DNA of 64,000 nt from Clusia tigrina (lineage: Eukaryota > Arthropoda > Insecta > Diptera > Clusiidae), in contig OV050030.1 of the NCBI GenBank assembly GCA_920105625.2, positions 30,684,516 to 30,748,515 on the forward strand, read 5' to 3'. The notes under the pieces are model-generated. The model was not told where the DNA came from. It saw only the letters and a program-made list of their open reading frames with translations, and searched no databases. Both the position numbers and the translations under genes were made by a program. Shown here one piece after another: positions 1 to 10,184 of this stretch. Each line of letters opens with the position of its first letter. The first letter of the stretch is position 1.

Positions 1-2110
1 TCTTTCAGGAGGGGGAATGGGAAGAAGGAAAAAGTCACTCTTCTTCGAACTTCCTAGTTTCATTTATGAATTTAAGAATATCGGGAAAGGGAAGAGTATG
101 GACATTATTCATACTCAATACATCACCACCCAACAGCCTTAATCTGATTCTTGCGAACGCTGGATGACTACAGAGGAAGTGCTCAATAGTGCCGTCGCTC
201 TCAACACAGGATTGGCAAGTCGGATTGTTGATTATACCCATTATGGCCATATATTGATCACATGTGTTGTGCCCAGTGATTACACCTGCCAGTAGGCTCA
301 GGTCCTTTCTGCTCAAATTTACAAGAAGTGCCGCTAATTTCCAGTATGGTTATTTTACGAAAGCTCTTAGCAGTTCTGCATGTGCTCAGCTCGGATCACC
401 GCCTTTTGGGGGCAGAGTCCACGAAGTCGTTGATCCAGCGCATGATTATTGCAGAACTGATACAAAAGAAAAGTTCCTTAGCCGATGGTGAAATTACAGA
501 GCCTTCGTTGGCCAACTTGTGTGCCATCTCATTCCTCGCAATACCATAATGCCCCGGAACACAGATAAAACATAACCTATTCTGTTTTGCAATACTTTTC
601 AGTTTTGCCTAAAATTCACTGATCAATTTCAAGGAGTAGACACAGTTAGCAAGGACCTTTAGTGCAGCTAGACTGTCACTGCAGATTCCTATGTACTTCC
701 TCTGCATTTCCTCTCAATTATCCAGCACGCCAAGTTCGGGATAGCGGAGATCTCCGTTAAGAAGACTGTCGTCATCTTTCCTGTGGCAAATAGGTACTTA
801 GTTTCATCATCTAAGTACCAACTGGAACCGCAACATTCTGAACTTTTGGATCCGTCAGTGTAGAAGATATGATGTAGACCACAAAGCAAAATCTCTGGTC
901 TCAACCACTCATCTCGTTCCGGGAACCTCACTTCATATCTCATTCTGAAGCTAACACAGGGCACCCGATTGTCCACTGGCATCGCGAAAAGTATACATTA
1001 TTCTGAAATCTGGTGGTGTGTCTGACTGTGCCCAAAGACCACTTCGTCTTGTCAGACCCCATTTAATTTGAGTCTGTGCGCCGGTTTCATTGCCTCCTTA
1101 CAGATCTGAGTATCCAGGGGGAGCAAATTCAGTACGGCATTGAGGGCGTCACTTGATGTAGTGCTTATTACACCAGTGGTACCCAAGCATACACTTCTCT
1201 GCAGCCTAGTCCTCGGACCAGGATGTTATGGACTTAACTAAAGCAGCTCTTCACCATACTACAGAGACATATGTGATTACGGGTCTAATAAGAGTAGTGT
1301 ACACCCAGTACACCACCGCCGGACTTAGACCCCAAGTCTTACCGAAAAACCGCCTGCACTGCCAGAATACTTTTAATGTACGAGAGACCTTCTGCTCGAC
1401 ATGACACTTCCAGGTCAATTTGGTATCTAGGGTACCCCTAGATGTTTGACCTCAGAAGACAGCTGCAGTGTTACTCCTTTCATCGTTGGTAGTAACAGGC
1501 TTTCCATTTTCTGTCTCCTAGTACAGAGCACTAAGGTGCTCTTATTGGGATTGACTGCGAGACTCTGCAGATCGCACCAATGATCGATATTGTACAAGAC
1601 TTTCTGCATTTTACTGCAAACTGTCGGTAAGGACCGTCCCGAGATAACTGCACACACATCGTCAGCATACGCTTGAATGTGGCCTCCAATTTCTTGCAAA
1701 TGATTGAGAAGGAAGTCCATAACGAAGCATCATAGAAGAGGAGAAAGTACTGCCCCTTGGGGGTATCTTTTCTTCGCCTCTACCTAGACACTTACGATAT
1801 TTCCTCCCTCCTTGGTAAACAATCGTTTGGACAGCATATAGTGAATCCATCGTACGATGGCTTCCTCTACTCCATGAATAATTGCTGAGGAGCACATTGA
1901 GCCAAAGGCAGCGTTGTCACAGGTCCCCTCCATGTCAACAAACACTCCCAGAGTAAAGTCACCTGTTTCCAGCCCCTTTTCAACTATGCTAACACAGTCG
2001 TGAAGAGCCGATTTTCAGGATTTTCCACTCTGATATGCTGTCGGCCATTAAGTGGACTCTGTGTTAGAAACTCAAGCTCAATCATAAGTTCCAGACTTTT
2101 AAGCTGAAAC
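1..2110 (-). pseudogene. LOA-type non-LTR retrotransposon, decayed, 3' end cut by window edge
   Basis: Reading from high to low coordinates the minus strand shows a reverse transcriptase, a ribonuclease H and a C-terminal cysteine/histidine segment, the order used by RNase H-bearing LOA/I/R1-group retrotransposons. RT block A appears as VFVDMEGTCDN near 1945-1900 and the catalytic YADD near 1660. The RNase H start is seen as FYTDGSKS near 865. The C-terminal CxxC...H...C segment lies at 35-316. Several frame changes and stops separate these pieces, so no protein can be made. Both strands of the next 700 bp hold more pieces of related elements. LOA is the best guess for the clade; R1 or I relatives cannot be excluded without alignment. 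Confidence 0.75.
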
Positions 2111-2162
2111 GATGTTAAGCTTATTGTTTTGTCTTTCCGCCTTACTCCGCCGAAGAATTGCA

Positions 2163-2690
2163 GTGTCTTTCAGGCAGAAATGATGGCAAGTATGTAATTA
2201 ACTTACTTCCAATAAGATAACTACATCAAAGCTTGTTCTCGACTGCCGCTTTACCTTCAACAGCATGGCGAGAAATTCACTGATTGAACGGTTCGTATAA
2301 TGGGTAGGGAGATATAAGTATAGACATGCTTTAGGTACCTGGAAGGCCAGCGAATTGGCTAGGTTGGGCACATTGCTAATGAAATTTTCACCACCTTCAT
2401 CGTTGCTGTTCCTTCTGTGCCTGCAAAATTGATTATCAAGTAACACTATCTTCAAGGCACAAAATGTTGCTGGGAAGAAACACACTGATACCAGACTTGC
2501 ACTGCAATGGATAAGGGGCGAACTGGTCAGCACCATCAGCACCACAATCTTTGTGCTCTCGGGACACTGCTTAATTGGTAGACGCGGTGTAAGACTATGG
2601 CTGCATTCAATGACTTCTGTCGGAGTCATTATATGAGTGTGTCCTCTTCCTCTTCGCTAACTGGGGAAAGACAAAAATTCTTTTGGCTCA
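2163..2690 (+). pseudogene. Degenerate RNase H and C-terminus of a LOA/R1-like element
   Basis: The plus strand begins with VFQAEMMA, a conserved RNase H motif, then a decayed version of the WVPGH..GN.EADELA block (KASELARLGTLL near 2340-2385). It continues into VLTGHCLIGRRGVRL near 2550-2600, the conserved C-terminal region found more clearly at 8390-8460. Frame is lost repeatedly. Its orientation is opposite to the element on its left, so it is a separate insertion. Confidence 0.6.
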
Positions 2691-2704
2691 CATTCCTTAC
2701 TTGA

Positions 2705-2830
2705 TGGATTGAACTATCCATACGACGGCTTCCTCTACTTCATGATTAATTGGTGAGGAGCACATTGAGCCAAAGGTAGCGTTGTTAAAGGTCCCCTCAA
2801 TATCAACAAACACTTCCAGGTTCATATTGG
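2705..2830 (-). pseudogene. Second copy of the RT block-A region of the LOA element at 1-2110
   Basis: These 120 bases match 1845-1950 closely, covering the same RT block A and preceding helix, but they are followed by unrelated sequence. It is an isolated fragment of the same element family on the same strand. Confidence 0.6.
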
Positions 2831-4996
2831 AATCCCAAATGGGTTTTTATTGCATAACAATGAACCTTTAATTGATATTAAGTGAGGTTTGTTGAACTAG
2901 TCTGCCACTCTAACCTACCCTAACCTATCCTTGACTATTCACATCATTCTATATATTTGTATGAAAGGCTCTTTTATAGAGAGTCCAACGTTGGTCCGCC
3001 AATATATTTTTCCTGAATACTCAACCTAGTTCCGTAAGCGTACTTGTCATACAAAAACCATGTTGTAATTTGTGGAAATATTTTTGGTTCACTTACTTTA
3101 ACTTCATTTTTCATTGAAAGTCCACTCTGCCAGAATTGATCGATATGGACCCATAACGTAAATGCCTTTGGAGTGAACGTCTAATAATAGTTTGAAGAAG
3201 CCATGCCCTCCAAACATCCAATAGACGCGTATTTAATACGTGTTAAATTTTCGCCGCTGATTTTACATGAAATTTAACAAATGCAATTATTTTATCACTC
3301 ATACGCCCAACTGACCGCCTCGATAAAATTCATAAAAAACAGTATGTAAAAATTATGTAAATTTGTTTACTGTTTTAAACTCAATTTGCCCACTTCACCC
3401 GGCAGCAGTAGCTCCTCCTTGCGAAACGTGCCCGTGCCTGGGCCTGAGCACAACCCAGCGAGGCACAAGCCAGCAACGCAATAATTTCACACAATTTCGC
3501 AGCGAAAGCTGTAAAAGAAAGATGAAAGGCGCAAAAGAGGGCAAACTTTTTTGAACGCATAAAATTATTGCTCCTTTGGGGAAAGTTAACAAAAACCTCA
3601 AACAGAAAACCCCACTAAAGAAACTACTGCCTTAGCAGTTTTTGCGGCGATGGTGCAGATTTCCATGCCAGCAAAAAAAAGAAAAATTAACCAAAAACAA
3701 AAACGGAGGCGCAACACTTGAAATTGATATGCCACACATCGGTATCAGCGCCAAATAGGAGAGCACAATAGCAATAACAACACAAACAGCAAGGATAACA
3801 ACAACACCAAGGAGAACAACAGCACTCAGCTCATCCTTCTCCGCCTCTGCTTGCTGTTGACGTGTGGAGACCATAAATAAGCTTGATTTAAAAATTTTTG
3901 CTGTGAACGCTTGTTCTACGGGCACGTGACGGGGGCGGTGGGTGTGTAAGCGCTGGCATACTACATTTTTTATGGGTTAAGTACCCTTTCTTAAAATACT
4001 TTGCGGATCATTGGCGAACAAAATTTGACCGCTTTTAAAAGCACTCATCGCTGAGCATTTATTTAAATCAACATGTGGGGTGCTCATCTGTGCGCGGGGC
4101 TGGAGAAGAGCGTTCATATGCAGCCGTGTCCTTACCCACCCCCAGTCTGTCGCCATTGCTCTGCCACTTACTCTTTTAGCACTGCGTCCGAAACGTGCTT
4201 GTAAAACTAAAATGGGTAAAACGTAAATATATATTCTCAAGTCGAGGGAGGAAAACTTTTCATTTTCCTTTGTTGGGCTTCATTTATGCGAATCTGTGAA
4301 TTGTTCCCTTGCCATTGCCAATTTAACTGCTCCTTCCTTGGTGCGCGCTTTCACTTTAACTGTTTGCCCCCTCAAACGCAGCCCTTCCGAGTGAGTTACT
4401 CATATTTCGCTTTCGTCCTCGTAGCTATTGCACAATATAAAAGGAGCCGCTCCTGCTGTGCTGTGCTGTGTGCACCGTACTGCTGTGCCACGGCTTTGTT
4501 GTTGTGAAATTTTATATAATAGCATCTCAATTTCAGCTGCTCATTATTTAAATGGCGCTGACAGTTACAACCGGAAACTGTGCAACTTGGCTGCACAATA
4601 CTCGTAAATATTTTTCTTATTATTATATATTATTACGAGGACTCCTTCGATTGCTGGGAAAAGTGCTGCGTGGATGGCGTTCCTTTCAGGCTACTTCACA
4701 AATCAATCAAAGTATTCAATTTCGTTTGCTTTGATGGACACAGTTTCCTTTTTGTTTCATTTGAATGCTTTGTGCGTATAATTAAAGGATCTGATTTATT
4801 GTTTGTTACGAGCTTTAATAGAGGACACGTCCTCGTCGAGTGCAAAAGGTGAGCGGGCAGCCATTAATTAAACTGTAGTCAAATTGAATAAACGAAAGTG
4901 GGGTTTAATCCTTTGCCTGTGATATTTTGATTTATTTATTTGAATTGAATTGATGTTCCATGGAAATTTCGACTGCTGGAAGTGAAATAATTGAAT
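2831..4996. other. No gene recognised
   Basis: Single-copy-looking AT-rich sequence. A CAA/ACA-rich stretch at 3770-3850 gives a hydrophobic minus-strand reading frame at 3632-3925 that I take as low-complexity noise. No splice-linked coding pattern, RNA gene or transposon terminus was seen. Confidence 0.5.
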
Positions 4997-5996
4997 ATTT
5001 TGTAACACGGTTCGCTGCTGTTTAGTTAAATAATATTTCAGGGTATTGTTTAAATGTCATTACTGTGGAATTAGAGACAACAAAAGCGATACTAATGACA
5101 CTATAAAACGAAAGTGGGGCACTGAAGCTTTGTTCACAATAAAATCATGACAATAATTATGTTAAAACTGTACTCAAACTTCTTACAAAATGCGTTAATG
5201 GAGGTCATTTTAGATTGTTTTCGTGCCAATTGAAATATGCAGGATACCTGCAACGGGAGACGTGATGATGTATCCTGCATATGATGCTTAACCTGAAGCC
5301 GCATTTCGAATTGCCTCATACAATTGTTTCTACTCTAACTGTCAGACGTGCGACCGACCTAACGCGCCATTGTGATATAGCTTTAATGCTGAAGCTGTTG
5401 CCTGTCAGGTGTTTTGGCGAACGAATGGCTTCAAATTCAGCTGTTAGGCTAAAAGCCCTGCATCAATGGAATGCTTGTTAAGCACGATATGCGCCTATCT
5501 CACAAAGTTTTGATGGTATTCCTGACTCTTTTGATTACATCACACTATATTACGCCTTCAATGCCATGTGTGAGTTCTCCATTCCTTCTAGGGGCGAATG
5601 AAAGCATAGAAACCATATGAAAAACGCATTCATATCCTCACAGATGAATCCAAACTACAGTTGTGATATGACCAATCATTTTTTATGGAGTGCTTGTTTG
5701 GTGGACGGCTCTAAGCTACTACATACTAGAGGTTGGTAACAAAGGTACAAAAAACGCCGGAGTTATTCATAAGTGGCGGTATTAGAATGACTCCAACGGC
5801 AGCTTCAGACGTAATGGTTAACCTGCGGTCTGTCTGGCTTTTTGGCGAAAGAACGGGTGCAAATTCAGCTGTTAGGCTAAAAGCTACGCACCAATGGAAT
5901 GCTAGGCATGCAAAACATGAGTCTATTTTTCGATGCTGTCAGCAATTCCTGACTCTTTTGATTACCTCACACCATGTTATGTCTTCAATGGCATAT
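4997..5996 (+). repeat. 1,000-bp direct repeat, copy 1
   Basis: Copy 1 of a pair with constant offset 1,911 bp from first to last base, so no indel separates the copies. I count roughly a dozen substitutions (for example at 5035, 5053, 5107, 5130, 5224-5231, 5242), about 99% identity. It contains the RT/RNase H linker of a LOA element from 5290 onward. In this copy the retrotransposon continues past the repeat end into 5997-6520. Confidence 0.9.
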
Positions 5997-6520
5997 GTAG
6001 AATCTCCATTCCCTCTAGGGGCAAATGGAAGAACGGCACTCCCCCACATGTTAAAGGGATTCATATTTACACAAATGGTTCCAAGCTACAGGTTAGGGTG
6101 TGCGGTGGTGTATTCTCAGATAAGCTGGACATTAACGTCTCCTTTAGGCTTCCCGACCATTACAGCGTATTTCAGGCTGAGGTCGCAGCTATAGGGGAAG
6201 GAAGCACTATCTTGGCTTACGAAGAAGAAAATATCTGGACATGATATTTGCATTCTATCCGACAGCCTTGCGCTTCATGGATTCGGCTATTATCACCTCA
6301 AAAGGCGCCAAGAGCTGCGGCAAATCTCTGGACAAGATAGCTAAGCCGACTCGTCTGCATCTGAGCTGGGTTCTCGGCCACAGGGATATTCCAGAGAACT
6401 GCAAAGCGGATGAACTCTCTCGTGATGGCACTACAATATCGATTCAGCCAGCTCGGTCAAACCTTGGCCATATAAAGGCGATCGGGTGTCTCGCACGTAA
6501 CCGTGTCATTGAAGTCCACC
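5290..6520 (+). pseudogene. LOA-type retrotransposon fragment: RT C-terminus duplicated, then RNase H
   Basis: Two diverged versions of the same RT C-terminal segment follow one another: AVRLKALHQWNA near 5440-5475 and AVRLKATHQWNARHA near 5865-5915. RNase H follows with a decayed TDGSKL near 6070, FRLPDHYSVFQAEVAAIGEG at 6140-6200, a degenerate SDSQAA block near 6250 and HLSWVLGHRDIPENCKADEL at 6358-6418. The sequence stops abruptly near 6520 where LDL-receptor-repeat sequence begins on the other strand. Stops and frame changes show it is dead. The internal duplication is unusual and is also present in the second 1-kb copy. Confidence 0.75.
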
Positions 6521-6524
6521 TTGG

Positions 6525-6848
6525 AGGCGTGCAACTTAGTGCAGTTCACCTCGTTCGATTTGCCGAAACAGTGAGGAATGCCATCGCAACGCAAGAACTC
6601 GGGTATGCATTCGAAGAGGTCGGTGCAGCCGAATTCGAAGGCGCCACAAGTGCGTCTCTCCTAGGTCTACTGGGTGGTTATCGCTCTTCGTTTCGTTGCA
6701 GTCCGCCGCTTCGCTGAAGTCGAGGCAGTCGTGAATGCCGTCGCACATGTCCAATTTGCCGTAGCAGCCGATGGGAATGCAGTAACGCTCACCGTGGCCG
6801 CACTCAAATTTGCAGCCATGCTTATTCGATTGCCGAAGCAGATTGTTC
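6525..6848 (-). pseudogene. Broken host gene fragment with two LDL-receptor class A repeats
   Basis: Minus-strand translation gives CKFECGHGERYC...LDMCDGIHDCLDFSEAADC (6808-6690), the full C..F.C....C....CDG..DC.D.S...C pattern of an LDLa module. A second module follows after a +1 frame change: CGAFEFGC...[17 protein letters not shown] (6650-6540). LDLa modules bind calcium and ligands in extracellular receptors, matrix proteins and multidomain proteases such as Nudel. The frameshift, lack of surrounding exons and the flanking retrotransposon show the piece is not expressed as a normal protein. I cannot name the parent gene. Confidence 0.75.
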
Positions 6849-6907
6849 TCAAAGAGAAAGAAGTGTATGGGGTCCTAAGAAATTGAGGAGAATCTCAGGA
6901 TCTCTAC

Positions 6908-7907
6908 ATTTTGTAACACGGTTCGCTGCTGTTTAGTTAAATAATTTTTCAGGGTATTGTTTAAGAGTCATTACTGTGGAATTAGAGACAACAAAAGCGA
7001 TACTAATGACACTATAAAACGAAAGTGAGGCACTGAAGCTTTGTTCACAATAAAATCATGACAATAATTATGTTAAAACTGTACTCAAGCTTCTTACAAA
7101 ATACGTTAATGGAGGTCATTTTAGATTGTTTTCGTGCCAGTTGGGATATGCAGGATACCTTCAACGGGAGACGTGATGATGTATCCTGCATATGATGCTT
7201 AACCTGAAGCCGCATTTCGAATTGCCTCATACAATTGTTTCTACTCTAACTGTCAGACGTGCGACCGACCTAACGCGCCATTGTGATATAGCTTTAATGC
7301 TGAAGCTGTTGCCTGTCAGGTGTTTTGGCGAACGAATGGCTTCAAATTCAGCTGTTAGGCTAAAAGCCCTGCATCAATGGAATGCTTGTTAAGCACGATA
7401 TGCGCCTATCTCACAAAGTTTTGATGGTATTCCTGACTCTTTTGATTACATCACACTATATTATGCCTTCAATGCCATGTGTGAGTTCTCCATTCCTTCT
7501 AGGGGCGAATGAAAGCATAGAAACCATATGAAAAATGCATTCATATCCTCACAGATGAATCCAAACTACAGTTGTGATATGACCAATCATTTTTTATGGA
7601 GTGCTTGTTTGGTGGACGGCTCTAAGCTACTACATACTAGAGGTTGGTAACAAAGGTACAAAAAACGCCGGAGTTATTCATAAGTGGCGGTATTAGAATG
7701 ACTCCAACGGCAGCTTCAGACGTAATGGTTAACCTGCGGTCTGTCTGGCTTTTTGGCGAAAGAACGGGTGCAAATTCAGCTGTTAGGCTAAAAGCTACGC
7801 ACCAATGGAATGCTAGGCATGCAAAACATGAGTCTATTTTTCGATGCTGTCAGCAATTCCTGACTCTTTTGATTACCTCACACCATGTTATGTCTTCAAT
7901 GGCATAT
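6908..7907 (+). repeat. 1,000-bp direct repeat, copy 2
   Basis: Near-identical to 4997-5996. It carries the same 5' non-coding part, the same two diverged RT C-terminal segments (7350-7385 and 7775-7825) and stops inside the RT/RNase H linker, where copy 1 continues into RNase H. Decayed LDLa sequence lies on both sides of it, so this copy appears to have landed in, or been copied into, a host gene. Confidence 0.9.
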
Positions 7908-8039
7908 ATATTCTTCATAAGTAAAATTGTTTTGATTTAAACGGATTCAGTCCAATACAGAAAGGTAAAGAAAACTCCAATGGATCGAGGCTGCGGAAGA
8001 AGAGTATTTTTTGTCATAGAGGGTTCCAGTCATTGTTTG

Positions 8040-8228
8040 TTGTTGTTATCGAGAGACCCAGTTAATAAACGAAATTTCTTTTCTTTTGTCCCTCAGGGTC
8101 TGATAAATCATACCACAATCCATTTCCCGCTATTCGCGCATGTGAACTAATTGCCGTTGCAGGTATTCGTCTCGCAGTTCAGCTGATCCAATCCATCCGA
8201 GCAGTACGCAATCGGACTGCACAGCAGC
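8040..8228 (-). pseudogene. LDL-receptor class A repeat fragments, decayed
   Basis: Minus-strand reading gives CSPIAYCSDGLDQLNCETNT (about 8210-8145), the end of an LDLa module, then after CNGN and a stop codon FTCANSGKW, the start of the next one. Together with 6525-6848 in the same orientation this suggests an original tandem LDLa gene now interrupted by 1-kb repeat copy 2. The in-frame stop marks it as non-functional. Confidence 0.6.
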
Positions 8229-8269
8229 GTGCGCTATTACCGCATGTAAGCTTTTAATTAATACAATAT

Positions 8270-8765
8270 CCTTAGGCGCATCCGTCAGGTGCTGGTCTGG
8301 AGGTACAGGATGCAGAATACCTTGACTAACCTGGCCGGAAATAAACGTCCAGCGCTCAAAAGACTTATTATCTCTAAATAGTCAAAGCATAGGTTCCGTC
8401 GTAAGTGCTCTAACAGGATACTGGCGCATGGGTGCTCATGATAGAATGCTGGGGATTGCCTCAAATGACTTCTGCAGAAGTTACATGGACGAGAAGGAAC
8501 AAGATTTCATTGAACACCTCCAATGTTCGTGTCCAACGCTGTCCAGAAGGAGTCGCCCTTTACTGGGTGACTACTTTCTGGACTCTTTGGGAGGTATTCC
8601 GAATAAGAGAATAAGCTCCATCAACTGCTTCATAAAAAGCACCAAATGGCAGGACCTTTGAAAGGGATTTGGACTTGTGTCTCATTCGGTATCACAAAGT
8701 ATCAATTATGGCCTAAGTGTGCCTTTCTGGCGACTGCTGAACCTACTCACCTGCTATTATGGCTT
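8270..8765 (+). pseudogene. LOA-type element, C-terminus and 3' UTR
   Basis: Frame from about 8335 reads SALTGYWRMGAHDRMLGIAS, then CRSYMDEKEQDFIEHLQCSC, the C..C/H..C finger that ends LOA/R1-type ORF2 proteins, and finishes at 8661. The last 170 bases closely match 62830-63045, so the two are 3' ends of one family. The 3' flank contains degraded CCTA-type repeats near 8745, as in related copies. Confidence 0.75.
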
Positions 8766-9239
8766 CGAGGCCATGGCAAAGTCATTGCAGTATACGGGTG
8801 GATTCCAAGAGTAAAAAGAGGCTAGTGCTACAAAAATCAGTAGTATTAATGTATTTCGGTCATCACTGATTGCTCAGGAGAACGGGATTCGAGCCTCAGA
8901 CGAGGAAATTAAATTTAAGATAATAGATATATAAACATGATGTAATTTTGAAAATACTTATTCTAATTAAAGAAAAAATGGCATCCAAATATGTGTGAAA
9001 AAGGGAGGGTAAATTGCGAGTTAGGAGGTGAAACGTTCCAATGAGAAAAAAGTAATGGTTTTATTTTTCACTCTCATATTCCTCTTGCAATCTCGTGAAG
9101 GAAGTCTTTCAATGTACGAGTAAGAGAGATCACCAACCTTGTTTCAGCCTCATTTGACAAACACATTATCTAATGAAGAGTAGCGGCTCAGGAAAGCATT
9201 CTTTGTCATTGACTTTACTAACTGACTTTGCAGAGATAA
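8766..9239. other. No gene recognised
   Basis: AT-rich spacer between the LOA 3' end and the Tc1/mariner element. No reading frame or motif supports a gene. Confidence 0.5.
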
Positions 9240-9241
9240 TA

Positions 9242-10182
9242 ACGGGTCCGCCATCTAACGTTTTTTTGTCAACTAGTGCTTATTTCGTGAATGGTAACAC
9301 TTAGCTCATGTCTGATTTGACAGATAATTAGTTTTATCCTTCCGCTGAACAAATATGGTTGTGTATACGTTTGAGCAACGCTGGGAAATATTGCGACATT
9401 ACTTTGAAAATCATGGTAATGTTGCAGAATGCCAAAAAAATCATTTGCCAAAAAAATCATCTTTTCAGATGAAGCTCATTTTGATCTTGGCGGGTATGTA
9501 AACAAGCTAAATTGTCGCATTTGGGGCACAGAAAACCCGCACGCATACATTGAAGAGCCGAAGCACCCAAAACGAGTCACTGTTTGGTGCGGATTTTGGT
9601 CCAGAGGCATAATTGGGCCATTTTTCTTCGAAAATGAGCAAGGAGTGGCCGTTACAGTCAATGGCGATCGTTATTGGGCCATGTTGAACGAATTTTTGTT
9701 CACAAAAATTGAAGAGGAGGATATTGGCAACATTTGGTTTCAACAGGACGGCGCTACGTGCCACACAGCCGAAGCTACACTCGATGTTTTGCGCCCTGTT
9801 TTTGAAGATCGCATTATCAGCCGCAGAGCTGATGTCGTTTGGCCACCTCGGAGCTGCGATTTGACACCGTTGGACTATTATTTGTGGGGTGCCCTCAAAG
9901 ATAAGTGTTACGCCGACAAGCCAGAGACAATTGACGCTTTAAAGGACAATATTCGTGAAGCCATTGGTGAAATACAGCTGCACACAATCGATAATGTGCT
10001 TAAAAATTGGACCGATCGTGTAGGCTACTGCATGGCCAGCCAAGGCAGCCATTTGAATGAAATTATTTTCCATTATTAGCCGGAAGGATTGTACTTTCAA
10101 ATAAAAAAAGAAATTTGAGAAAATATCCAATAGTTCTTTTTATAGAATTTTCAAGAAAAAAAAAATTTTTTGGCGGACCCGT
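9242..10182 (+). mobile_element. Internally deleted Tc1/mariner-superfamily transposon with TIRs and TA target duplication
   Basis: The termini read ACGGGTCCGCCA at 9242-9253 and its exact reverse complement at 10171-10182, each flanked by TA (9240-9241, 10183-10184), the target site of this superfamily. The element is 941 bp and carries a transposase missing its DNA-binding region. Clean ends and a long open frame indicate a fairly recent insertion. Confidence 0.9.
9354..10079 (+). pseudogene. Tc1/mariner transposase: N-terminus fused to catalytic domain, DNA-binding region deleted
   Basis: The start at 9354 reads MVVYTFEQRWEILRHYFENH and then NVAEC. After that the sequence jumps to the catalytic domain. 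The junction contains a tandem GCCAAAAAAATCAT (9431-9457), a likely trace of the deletion event. From 9429 a 216-residue frame is open. It has the first catalytic Asp in IFSDEAHF, the second in WFQQDGATCHTA and the third in SCDLTPLDYYLWG, with 36 residues between the second and third by my count. Normal proteins of this superfamily are about 340 residues, so roughly 120-130 residues including the helix-turn-helix domains are missing. The frame also shifts at the junction. It should not be able to bind its own TIRs. Confidence 0.85.
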
Positions 10183-10184
10183 TA

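Noticed and set aside
3632..3925. 97-codon frame with a hydrophobic segment resembling a membrane helix
   Set aside because: The segment arises from CAA/ACA low-complexity DNA; no supporting signals.
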